From a bacterium (GTDB lineage Bacteria > SZUA-79 > Acidulodesulfobacterales > Acidulodesulfobacteraceae): 64,000 nucleotides of DNA. The notes beneath the pieces are model-generated. The model did no database searches. It was not told where the DNA came from and saw only the letters and a list, made by a program, of their open reading frames with translations. The stretch lies in NCBI GenBank assembly GCA_021800805.1, contig JAJYYR010000001.1, positions 372,001 to 436,000 on the forward strand. Reading direction: 5' to 3'. Within the stretch, counting starts at the first letter, position 1. Each line of letters starts with the position of its first letter. Positions 19,536-27,704 of the stretch are shown in pieces. Position numbers and translations under genes: made by a program.

Positions 19536-21467
19536 TTGGAGAGCTACGAAGCAGGTTCGCGCAAATCGACTTTCGACAGTTTGGCTAATACAAAAGATAT
19601 ATACGTCCCGTCGAAGGAAACGATAAAAAATAGTTATGTGGACGATTACGACAGACTTTACGAATATTCCATAAAAGAAAACGCGAAGTTTTGGGACGAG
19701 ACGGCAAAGCAGTTAGACTGGTTTAAGCGTTACGACAAGGTTTTGGATTCGTCAAATCCCCCTTTTTATAAGTGGTTTACGGGAGGAAAAACAAATATCG
19801 TTTACAACGCCTTAGACAGACACATAACGACGTTTCGCAAAAACAAGCTTGCCATAATATGGGAAGGTGAGGACGGCAGCGAAAGGGTTTACACATATTT
19901 TTCTTTATATAAAGAGGTTAATAAGTTCGCAAACGTTCTTAAAAGTTTCGGAATAAAAAAGGGCGATACCGTTACCATATATCTTCCTAATATACCGGAA
20001 ATCGCGATAAGTATGCTTGCATGCGCAAAAATAGGGGCTATCCACAGCGTAGTATATGCCGGGTTTTCGGCTATGGCATTGAAGGACAGAATACTCGATG
20101 CGCAAAGCAAACTGCTTATTACGGCGGACGGCGCCTTCAGGGCAGGTAAGATAGTAGAGCTTAAAAAGATAGCGGATGAAGCGGTTACGAAAGCTCCGGT
20201 GGTTCAAACGGTCATCGTCGTTAAGAGAATAGGTAAAGACGTCGCTATGGATACGTCCCGGGATTTTTATTACGACGGGCTTATGAAACTGCCTATAGCA
20301 AATCCGTATTTAAAAACCGAAGAACTTGATTCGGAAGATCCCCTTTTTATACTTTATACCTCGGGAACGACGGGCAAGCCCAAAGGAATTCTTCATGTTC
20401 ACGGGGGATATTCCGTAGGGACTTATATAACTTCAAAGTATGTTTTTAATATTAAAGATAACGATACTTACTGGTGTGCCGCCGATCCGGGCTGGATAAC
20501 GGGACATTCGTATATTATATATGGGCCTTTAATTAATGGGGCGACTACGCTCATGGTCGAAGGCTCGCCGTATTATCCTTATCCGGACAGATGGTGGAAA
20601 ATCGTTGAAAAGCACGGGGTTAATATTTTTTATACTTCCCCTACGGCAATAAGAGGCGTCATGAGGTTCGGCGAAAACTGGCCTAATAGGCACAACTTAA
20701 GTTCTCTTAAAATATTAGGCAGCGTAGGCGAGCCTATAAACCCTGAAGTATGGCGCTGGTATTATAAGCACATAGGCAAGGAAAGATGTCCTGTAATGGA
20801 TACGTGGTGGCAGACCGAATCGGGCATGTTTTTAATAACGCCGGTTCCTACGATGTCTTTAAAACCGGGTTCGTGCGGAAAGCCTTTTTTCGGAATAAAC
20901 GCCGATATATTCGACGAAAACGGTAAAAGCGTAAAAGCAGACAAGGGAGGCTATCTTGTAGTAAAAAAACCGTGGCCTGCAATGATGAGAACTATTTATA
21001 AAGACGAAAACAGATATAAAGAAACATATTTTTCTAAATTTAACGGAATATATCTTGCCGGCGATACGGCAAAACGAGATGAAGACGGATATTTTTACGT
21101 TATGGGTAGAATAGACGACGTAATAAAAGTTTCAGGATACAGGCTGGGAACTGCAGAAATAGAAAGCGCCATAATAACCCATGAATCGGTTGCCGAATCC
21201 GCCGTTATAGGAAAGCCGCATGACATTAAAGGCAATTCCATTAAGGCTTTTGTAGTTTTAAAGCCTAATACGGAAAAAAGCGACGCGCTTGCAGACGATA
21301 TTAAAGCTAATGTCGGGAAAACTTTAGGGCCTATTGCAAAACCGGATGAGATAGAATTTGTGGACTCTCTTCCAAAAACCAGAAGCGGAAAGATCATGAG
21401 AAGAGTTTTAAAAGCAAGAGAAATGGGAATAGACGAAGGCGATTTATCTACTATAGAAGAAGATTAA
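19536..21467 (+). CDS. acs: Acetyl-CoA synthetase (AMP-forming)
   Basis: Activates acetate to acetyl-CoA with ATP, via acetyl-AMP. It has 643 residues, normal length. Motifs are YTSGTTGKPKG (P-loop-like A3), WWQTESG (A5), YLAGDTAKRDEDGY, and PKTRSGKIMRR with catalytic Lys619, the usual lysine-acetylation control point. The start is TTG at 19536 behind a very strong AAGGAGGAT. It lies 29 bases after the chemoreceptor and 45 before pepA. Propionyl-CoA synthetase is a less likely alternative. Confidence 0.95.
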   Translation: MESYEAGSRKSTFDSLANTKDIYVPSKETIKNSYVDDYDRLYEYSIKENAKFWDETAKQLDWFKRYDKVLDSSNPPFYKWFTGGKTNIVYNALDRHITTFRKNKLAIIWEGEDGSERVYTYFSLYKEVNKFANVLKSFGIKKGDTVTIYLPNIPEIAISMLACAKIGAIHSVVYAGFSAMALKDRILDAQSKLLITADGAFRAGKIVELKKIADEAVTKAPVVQTVIVVKRIGKDVAMDTSRDFYYDGLMKLPIANPYLKTEELDSEDPLFILYTSGTTGKPKGILHVHGGYSVGTYITSKYVFNIKDNDTYWCAADPGWITGHSYIIYGPLINGATTLMVEGSPYYPYPDRWWKIVEKHGVNIFYTSPTAIRGVMRFGENWPNRHNLSSLKILGSVGEPINPEVWRWYYKHIGKERCPVMDTWWQTESGMFLITPVPTMSLKPGSCGKPFFGINADIFDENGKSVKADKGGYLVVKKPWPAMMRTIYKDENRYKETYFSKFNGIYLAGDTAKRDEDGYFYVMGRIDDVIKVSGYRLGTAEIESAIITHESVAESAVIGKPHDIKGNSIKAFVVLKPNTEKSDALADDIKANVGKTLGPIAKPDEIEFVDSLPKTRSGKIMRRVLKAREMGIDEGDLSTIEED

Positions 21468-21512
21468 TTTCGGATAAAGACATATAATAAACTCAATACG
21501 GAGGATTCAAGC

Positions 21513-23060
21513 TTGAAATTTAAAATTATAGATTCTATAGAAACAGTTTTGGAAGAAAAAAGGGTAAAAGAATTTGACCGAATTTTTGTTTTCGGGGTTT
21601 TTCAGGGAGACGAAAATAATTTTTTAGGGAATAAAAATTTTAAAAAGTTAGATTCTATCTACAAAAGAATTAAACAGCTCGATTTTAAGGCAAAAAAAGG
21701 AAAAAATATAATTATCGAATCCCCCGTTTATTCGTTAATCTACGGATTAGACAAAAAAGATAAATTTAATTACGATTCTCTAAGAAATTTTATTTCGGGT
21801 TCTTCAAAAATAGCCAAAACAAATAAAATTAAAGAAACAATTTTTATAATTCCCGAATTGCATAGAGAATATTATATAAAGAGCGGGCTATTTTATTTAT
21901 CGGGCTCCATTGCGGAAGGAGCCGAATTAGGTCTATACGAATTTAAAAAATATCTTACCAAGGATAAAAAAAATAATGATAAAATTATTTATCCCGAAAC
22001 CGTAAGTATCTATTTTGACGGTTTAAAAATAACTAAAGATATAATTAATGAATTAGAAAGCGGTTTTAATTTCGGCAGAAAAACTTCCTCTGCGGCTAAT
22101 TTTGCGCGGGATATAGTCAATGAGCCTGGAAACGTCGTTACTCCTGAACATTTAGCCGGCATTGCGAGAGAGATATCTGCCGAAAATAATATAGAATGCG
22201 AAATATTGAACGAAAAAGAAATTTTAAAAAAAGGAATGAACGCTTTTTATGGCGTAGGTCAGGGGTCGAAGAATCCTCCAAGATTCATTCATTTTACTTA
22301 TAAGCCTCAAAGCAGTTCAAAAAATAAAAAAAATAAAAAAATTGCAATTATCGGAAAAGGAATAACATTCGACAGCGGAGGACTTTCCCTTAAACCGGCG
22401 GATTTTATGACTACTATGAAGTCGGATAAGTCGGGAGCCTGTGCAGTTCTGGGGGTAATGAAGTATATAAAAGATTTTGATATAAATTTAGAAGTCCACG
22501 GTATTATCGCCGCATGCGAAAATATGCCGGACGGAGGCGCGCAGAGACCGGACGACGTAGTCAAAGCTCTTAACGGGAAAACTATCGAGATAGACAATAC
22601 CGATGCGGAAGGCAGGCTTACTCTGGCGGATGCTTTAGCCTTTGCGTCTAATCTCGGAGTGGACGAAATAATAGACCTTGCGACTTTAACCGGAGCATGC
22701 GTTGTTGCGCTTGGAGAATATACCTCAGGCGTTATGGGTAACGATAAAGATTTAATAAATAATATTATATCCGTAAGCCAAATTTCCGGCGAAAGAATGT
22801 GGGAACTGCCTTTCGACGACAATATGAAAGAGAAGCTGTCGAGTCCCATAGCGGATTTAAAAAACGTAGGAAACAGATATGGAGGAGCTATTACGGCAGG
22901 AATGTTTCTCGAGGAATTCGTGTCCGATAAAATTAAATGGTGCCATATAGACATAGCCGGTCCTGCCTTTACTAAAACAGGTTTTGGTTATAATCCTAAA
23001 GGCGGCACTGGAGTTGGAGCCAGAACCTTGCTCTATTATTTGAATCAGCATAAAATCTAA
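21513..23060 (+). CDS. pepA: Leucyl aminopeptidase (M17)
   Basis: Two-metal aminopeptidase removing N-terminal residues from peptides in the cytoplasm. It has 515 residues. The C-terminal catalytic half has GKGITFDSGGLSLKP, MKSDKSGACAVLG and the family signature NTDAEGRLTLADAL, which hold the metal ligands. The N-terminal half is variable, as usual. It starts with TTG at 21513 after GGAGGAT. PepA can also bind DNA in some bacteria, which cannot be judged here. Confidence 0.95.
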   Translation: MKFKIIDSIETVLEEKRVKEFDRIFVFGVFQGDENNFLGNKNFKKLDSIYKRIKQLDFKAKKGKNIIIESPVYSLIYGLDKKDKFNYDSLRNFISGSSKIAKTNKIKETIFIIPELHREYYIKSGLFYLSGSIAEGAELGLYEFKKYLTKDKKNNDKIIYPETVSIYFDGLKITKDIINELESGFNFGRKTSSAANFARDIVNEPGNVVTPEHLAGIAREISAENNIECEILNEKEILKKGMNAFYGVGQGSKNPPRFIHFTYKPQSSSKNKKNKKIAIIGKGITFDSGGLSLKPADFMTTMKSDKSGACAVLGVMKYIKDFDINLEVHGIIAACENMPDGGAQRPDDVVKALNGKTIEIDNTDAEGRLTLADALAFASNLGVDEIIDLATLTGACVVALGEYTSGVMGNDKDLINNIISVSQISGERMWELPFDDNMKEKLSSPIADLKNVGNRYGGAITAGMFLEEFVSDKIKWCHIDIAGPAFTKTGFGYNPKGGTGVGARTLLYYLNQHKI

Positions 23061-23075
23061 CGGCAATATTTTTTC

Positions 23076-23104
23076 TTGATTAAGCCATTTTCGTATGATA
23101 TATT
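23076..23104 (+). promoter_or_regulatory. Candidate promoter of the nuo operon
   Basis: TTGATT (23076-23081), 17-base spacer, TATATT (23099-23104), 55 bases before nuoA in the only sizeable gap upstream of the operon. Each hexamer has one or two mismatches to the sigma-70 consensus. Confidence 0.5.
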
Positions 23105-23158
23105 TCATATTAGGAAATTTTTAATTAATAAAAAATTATAAAATTCTAAGGAGTTTTC

Positions 23159-23512
23159 TTGAATTCTTTTCTGCCTATTCTTATAATGCTCATCGTGGCA
23201 ATTTTATTTGCGGTTCTTACTATTGTAGTTTCTAACTTTATAGGAAAAAAAACTTTTGAAACCGGAAAGTTAAAGGCTTACGAATGCGGCGTAGAGCCCT
23301 CCGGCGAACCGCATATAAGATTCGATATTAAGTTTTATCTTATTGCCATTTTTTTTCTTCTGTTCGATATAGAAGCTCTTTTTTTATTTCCTTGGGCGGT
23401 AGTTTTTTCTAAATTAGGATTTTTGGGTTTTATCGAAATGTTCTTTTTTATTATAATATTAGTTTTAGGTTTAATGTATATCTGGCTTAAGGGAGCGCTC
23501 AAATGGGAATAG
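23159..23512 (+). CDS. nuoA: NADH-quinone oxidoreductase subunit A
   Basis: Small membrane subunit of complex I near the quinone site. It has 117 residues with three predicted helices, and the conserved loop [20 protein letters not shown] between TM1 and TM2. The start is TTG after AAGGAG. First gene of the nuo operon; it overlaps nuoB by 10 bases. Confidence 0.95.
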   Translation: MNSFLPILIMLIVAILFAVLTIVVSNFIGKKTFETGKLKAYECGVEPSGEPHIRFDIKFYLIAIFFLLFDIEALFLFPWAVVFSKLGFLGFIEMFFFIIILVLGLMYIWLKGALKWE

Positions 23513-23997
23513 AAGAGCATTTAGGCGATAATATCATTACCGCATCTTTAGATAAAATAGTTTCATGGGGCAGAAAATGGTCTATATGGCCTGCAACCTT
23601 TGGACTGGCATGTTGTGCGATTGAAATGATGACTGTTGCCTCTTCTAGATACGATTTCGACAGGTTGGGATTAATATTCAGGTCAAGCCCGAGGCAGGCG
23701 GATTTAATTATCGTTTCCGGCAGGGTATCATATAAAATGGCTCCCATGGTGAAAAGAATTTATGACCAAATGCCTAATCCAAAGTGGGTCATTGCAATGG
23801 GCGACTGCGCATCGTCTGGAGGACTTTTTAATGTTTACAGCATAGTTCAAGGAGTCGATAGAATAATTCCCGTAGATGTTTATGTACCCGGTTGTCCTCC
23901 GAGACCGGAAGCCTTGATTTACGGCATAGTTAAGCTTCAGGAAAAGATAGAAAAAGGAACTATAAAAAACGAAGAACCGCCTAAACTTATAATATAG
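23503..23997 (+). CDS. nuoB: NADH-quinone oxidoreductase subunit B
   Basis: Peripheral-arm subunit carrying the terminal [4Fe-4S] cluster N2, which passes electrons to quinone. It has 164 residues. Cluster ligands are visible as the adjacent pair in [10 protein letters not shown], the cysteine of GDCASSGG and that of [10 protein letters not shown]. It starts inside the end of nuoA. Confidence 0.97.
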   Translation: MGIEEHLGDNIITASLDKIVSWGRKWSIWPATFGLACCAIEMMTVASSRYDFDRLGLIFRSSPRQADLIIVSGRVSYKMAPMVKRIYDQMPNPKWVIAMGDCASSGGLFNVYSIVQGVDRIIPVDVYVPGCPPRPEALIYGIVKLQEKIEKGTIKNEEPPKLII

Positions 23998-24015
23998 ATT
24001 AAATACTTTATTAAT

Positions 24016-24531
24016 ATGGACGTAATGTTTGCATTAACGGTTATAAAAGAATCTAAACCTCAATCTATCATTTCGACGGATACTATTAACGGCGATACCC
24101 ACATAAGGATTAAAAAAGAAGATTTAATAGAATTTGCTTCCTTTTTAAAAACGGATTCCCGATTAGAGTTTGATATGCTGTCCGATTTATTTGCCGTCGA
24201 TTATCCGAAAAAACCGGAAAGAATAGAAGTAATTTATAATTTTTATTCGGTAAAAAATAACTTCAGGGTTTTTGTTAAGGTCGGAAGTAAAGCCGATGAA
24301 TCGGAATATCCGAGTTTAACGTCTATTTTTAATTCGGCAGACTGGTTTGAAAGAGAAGTATATGATATGTTCGGCTTGAAATTTAAAAACCACCCTGATT
24401 TAAAAAGAATATTAAATCCGGACGACTGGGAAGGATACCCACTCCTTAAAGATTATCCTTTAAGAAAAAGACCGGAACCGGAAGAAATTAAAATGGATGC
24501 CCCTGGATATATAGAGTTGGAAAAAATATAA
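24016..24531 (+). CDS. nuoC: NADH-quinone oxidoreductase subunit C
   Basis: 30-kDa-type subunit of the peripheral arm, without cofactors. It has 171 residues. The family signature ADWFEREVYDMFGLKF and the C-terminal DPD/PLRK region (KDYPLRKRPEPEE) are present. It is encoded separately from nuoD rather than fused as in E. coli. It starts 18 bases after nuoB. Confidence 0.95.
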   Translation: MDVMFALTVIKESKPQSIISTDTINGDTHIRIKKEDLIEFASFLKTDSRLEFDMLSDLFAVDYPKKPERIEVIYNFYSVKNNFRVFVKVGSKADESEYPSLTSIFNSADWFEREVYDMFGLKFKNHPDLKRILNPDDWEGYPLLKDYPLRKRPEPEEIKMDAPGYIELEKI

Positions 24532-24553
24532 TAATCTTAAGAGTATTTATTTA

Positions 24554-25753
24554 ATGTTCGAATATAAAGATTTTCTTATAGAAACGGATAAGTTTGCATT
24601 AAATATCGGACCTTCTCATCCTGCCACCCACGGAGTTCTCAGGGTTTTAGTCCAACTTGACGGAGAAACCGTCATCCATACAGAGCCTATAATAGGCTAT
24701 CTGCATACCAGCATGGAAAAATTTGCAGAATTTAGAACATACCATCAGGCGGAAACCATTACCGACAGAATGGATTATGTTTCCGCAGCTTCGAATAATC
24801 TTGGATATATTCTTACGGTGGAAAAACTCTGCGGGGTTAAAGCTCCTAAAAGAGCCGAATATATAAGAGTTATACTTGCCGAATTAACAAGAATAAGTTC
24901 GCATCTAGTATGGCTTGCGACGCATGCCGTAGATATAGGCGCGTTGACCGAGTTTTTATACTGTTTTCGCGAAAGAGAACTCATATTAGACATAATAGAA
25001 ACGGTTACGGGAGCAAGGATGACCCCGTCCTTTTTTCGCGTAGGCGGTCTTGCAATGGACGCGCATAAAGATTTTTTCGATAAAACAAGAAGTTTTATTA
25101 AAATTTTTCCGGAAAAAATTGGCGAGTATGAAGCGCTTTTGACAAAAAATAAAATATGGTTAGAAAGAACTAAAAATTTAGGAATAATTTCTGCCGAAGA
25201 TGCCATAAGTTTTGCATTAACCGGCCCGTCGCTCAGGGGAAGCGGAGTAAAATACGACGTCAGAAAAGCAAATCCCTACTCGCGCTATGAAGATTTCGAT
25301 TTTGAAATTCCGATTGGAGAAACGGGCGACGTTTACGACAGATACTTAGTTAGAATCGAAGAAATGCGCCAAAGCATTAAAATCATTTCCCAGGCTGTAG
25401 AGAATGTTCCGGAGGGGGAATATTTAAGCTATGACGAATACCCGCATTACGTTATCCCTCCCAAGAAGAGGGCATTAACGACTATGGAAGGGATGATTTT
25501 TAATTTTAAATACGGAATGGAAGGTATAAAGCCTCCTAAAGGAGAGGCTTACGTTTCCATAGAAAATCCTAGGGGAGAATTAGGCTTTTATATGGTATCG
25601 GACGGTTCGGGTTTTCCATACAGAATGAGAGTCAGACCGCCGTCGTTCTGCAATATAAGCGCTTTAAATAAAATGGTTAAAGGACATCTGGTAGCAGATT
25701 TAATAGCTATTATGGGGAGCGTGGATATATTATTGGGCGAAGTGGACAGATAA
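24554..25753 (+). CDS. nuoD: NADH-quinone oxidoreductase subunit D
   Basis: 49-kDa-type subunit forming the quinone pocket with NuoB. It is related to the large subunit of NiFe hydrogenases. It has 399 residues. Conserved stretches include GPSHPATHGVLRVLVQLDGE, MEKFAEFRTYHQA, the HLVWLATHAVDIGA region and the C-terminal GSVDILLGEVDR. The hydrogenase metal cysteines are absent, as expected. Next gene 33 bases downstream. Confidence 0.97.
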   Translation: MFEYKDFLIETDKFALNIGPSHPATHGVLRVLVQLDGETVIHTEPIIGYLHTSMEKFAEFRTYHQAETITDRMDYVSAASNNLGYILTVEKLCGVKAPKRAEYIRVILAELTRISSHLVWLATHAVDIGALTEFLYCFRERELILDIIETVTGARMTPSFFRVGGLAMDAHKDFFDKTRSFIKIFPEKIGEYEALLTKNKIWLERTKNLGIISAEDAISFALTGPSLRGSGVKYDVRKANPYSRYEDFDFEIPIGETGDVYDRYLVRIEEMRQSIKIISQAVENVPEGEYLSYDEYPHYVIPPKKRALTTMEGMIFNFKYGMEGIKPPKGEAYVSIENPRGELGFYMVSDGSGFPYRMRVRPPSFCNISALNKMVKGHLVADLIAIMGSVDILLGEVDR

Positions 25754-25786
25754 GATAAATTTAATTATATTTTAATTTCACTTATT

Positions 25787-27697
25787 ATGAAAATTATAGA
25801 TAAAATCGGTTCAAAATTAGACGTTTCGTTTTTTAAGAGGTCTGGACATTCCGAGATTTCTTCCATACTCAGTTGGAAAGGTATAGTTTTACTCGACGAT
25901 GAGGATAACAAGATTGACTTGGCACGTTGTTATATGCAGGAACTACAAAAGACGTCCTGCGGGGTCTGCATACCCTGTACCGTCGGAACTGCGGTAGCTT
26001 CCGATATTCTTGAGAATATCTGCAACGGCCGCGCTATTTTAGAAGATATCGACAGATTAAAGAAACAGTGCGAGTGGATTATGTCTTCTTCCAAATGTGC
26101 CGTAGGAACAATATGTCCGTCAGTAGTTATAGAATTGTTGGATAATTTCTATGAAGATTTCGAAAAGGCGATAATAAACAAACAAACCATAGAAAAAGGA
26201 GATTATATAACGAAGGTTACGGCTCCGTGTATTAACGGCTGTCCTTCTAAATTAGATATTCCAAACTGGATAGAAAGAGTTAGGGACGGAAGGTTTGAAG
26301 ATGCGTTGGAATCGGCAAGAAAAAACACTCCGCTTGCGGGTATTCTCGGCAGGACATGTTTTCATCCATGTCAGGATAATTGCCGCAGGGCAAACGTCGA
26401 CGAATCTATAGAGATTTGTTTAATAAGAAGGTTTGCGGCGGATAACGAGTTTTATACCAATATAAAACCTAAGTTTTCTATTAAAAGTAACGGAATTAAG
26501 ATTGCGATCGTCGGCTCCGGCCCTGCAGGTTTAAGCTGCGCCTATTATTTAAGGCTTATGGGTTATGAGCCGGTAATATTTGAGGCGTTGCCGGTTTTGG
26601 GCGGAATGATGAACGTAGGTATTCCTAAATATAGATTGCCTCAAGAATTTTTAGATAAAGAATTAGGTTATATATTTTCAACCGGAATCAATTATAAATT
26701 AAATCAAAGACTCGGCGTCGATTTTACCATAAAGGATCTTTTTGACCAAGATTTTAAAGCGGTTTTTCTTGCCGTCGGCGCCCATAAGGGGCAAAATATA
26801 GGTTTACAGGGCGAAAACGACAATCTTAAAGGTTTTTATGAAGGCGTTAAATTTTTAAGGGACGTTTCTCTCGGTAATAAAATAGAAATCGGCAAAAAAG
26901 TTATTATCGAAGGCGGCGGAAACGTTGCTATAGATTGCTGCAGGACTGCGATAAGATTAGGATTTAAAGAAGTTATCGTGGTATATAGAAGATCGAGGCA
27001 TGAAATGCCCGCTGCCCAGTATGAAATAGATACGGCTATAAAAGAAGGCGTTACATTTGAATTTTTAACGAATCCGGTAAGCATTATTCAGGAAAACGGA
27101 GAGGTAAAAGGCGTACGATGCAGAAAAATGAAGTTGGGAGAACCGGATGCGAGCGGCAGAAGAAGCCCCGTGGAAGTTCAGGATTCCGATTTCGATATAG
27201 AATGCGATTCGTTTATTATGGCGGTAGGACAGGTTCCGGATCTGGATTTCTTAAAAGATACGCCGCAGATTAAAACCGATAAAAATAAAATTATAATAGC
27301 AGATAAGTTTACTCATATGACCGATATGCCCGGAGTTTTTGCGGGCGGAGACGTATTTACCGGGCCGATTAGCATAGTAGATTCTAACCGCGACGGCAAA
27401 AATGCGGCAAGAAGGATAGACCAATATATAAGAACCGGTTCTTTTGAGGCTACGGACGATTGCCTGTTTGAATATTTTTTGGAAGAAACAGGCGTTTACG
27501 ATAAAAACGAAATAATAGATTATACCGATTTTCCCGCAGGAAATCCCGCGGCTAAGCAGGTCGAAGAAAACATTGCCAAACGCATAAAAAATTTTAACGA
27601 GGTTGACAAAGGGTTAACCGCCGACGATGTAGTTTACGAAGCGACGAGGTGCATGAGATGTTATTTTCTTATGCTTGTTAAGTTTAAAAAGGATTAA
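25787..27697 (+). CDS. NuoF N3-cluster domain fused to a GltD/NfnB-type FAD oxidoreductase; likely electron-input subunit of complex I
   Basis: 636 residues, placed where nuoE-nuoF normally stand. Residues 1-125 match only the C-terminal part of NuoF: the N3 [4Fe-4S] ligands C58, C61 and C64 (SCGVCIPC) and C104 (SKCAVG). The FMN/NADH-binding Rossmann-like part of NuoF is missing. From about 145 it is a glutamate-synthase small-subunit-like protein: N-terminal Fe-S cysteines C148, C152, C191, C195 and C199, an FAD fold (VGSGPAGLSCAYYLR, GxGxxG 243-248), and an NAD(P)H fold (EGGGNVAIDCCR, 375-386) with YRRSRHEMP, where arginines could favour NADPH. I infer it delivers electrons from NAD(P)H through FAD and Fe-S to NuoG. 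A stand-alone role is unlikely given the operon position. Confidence 0.88.
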   Translation: MKIIDKIGSKLDVSFFKRSGHSEISSILSWKGIVLLDDEDNKIDLARCYMQELQKTSCGVCIPCTVGTAVASDILENICNGRAILEDIDRLKKQCEWIMSSSKCAVGTICPSVVIELLDNFYEDFEKAIINKQTIEKGDYITKVTAPCINGCPSKLDIPNWIERVRDGRFEDALESARKNTPLAGILGRTCFHPCQDNCRRANVDESIEICLIRRFAADNEFYTNIKPKFSIKSNGIKIAIVGSGPAGLSCAYYLRLMGYEPVIFEALPVLGGMMNVGIPKYRLPQEFLDKELGYIFSTGINYKLNQRLGVDFTIKDLFDQDFKAVFLAVGAHKGQNIGLQGENDNLKGFYEGVKFLRDVSLGNKIEIGKKVIIEGGGNVAIDCCRTAIRLGFKEVIVVYRRSRHEMPAAQYEIDTAIKEGVTFEFLTNPVSIIQENGEVKGVRCRKMKLGEPDASGRRSPVEVQDSDFDIECDSFIMAVGQVPDLDFLKDTPQIKTDKNKIIIADKFTHMTDMPGVFAGGDVFTGPISIVDSNRDGKNAARRIDQYIRTGSFEATDDCLFEYFLEETGVYDKNEIIDYTDFPAGNPAAKQVEENIAKRIKNFNEVDKGLTADDVVYEATRCMRCYFLMLVKFKKD

Positions 27698-27704
27698 AAA
27701 ATAA

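Noticed and set aside
22307..22954. 215-codon open frame on the minus strand
   Set aside because: Antisense shadow of the pepA catalytic domain, with low-complexity Ser/Pro-rich translation and no motif.
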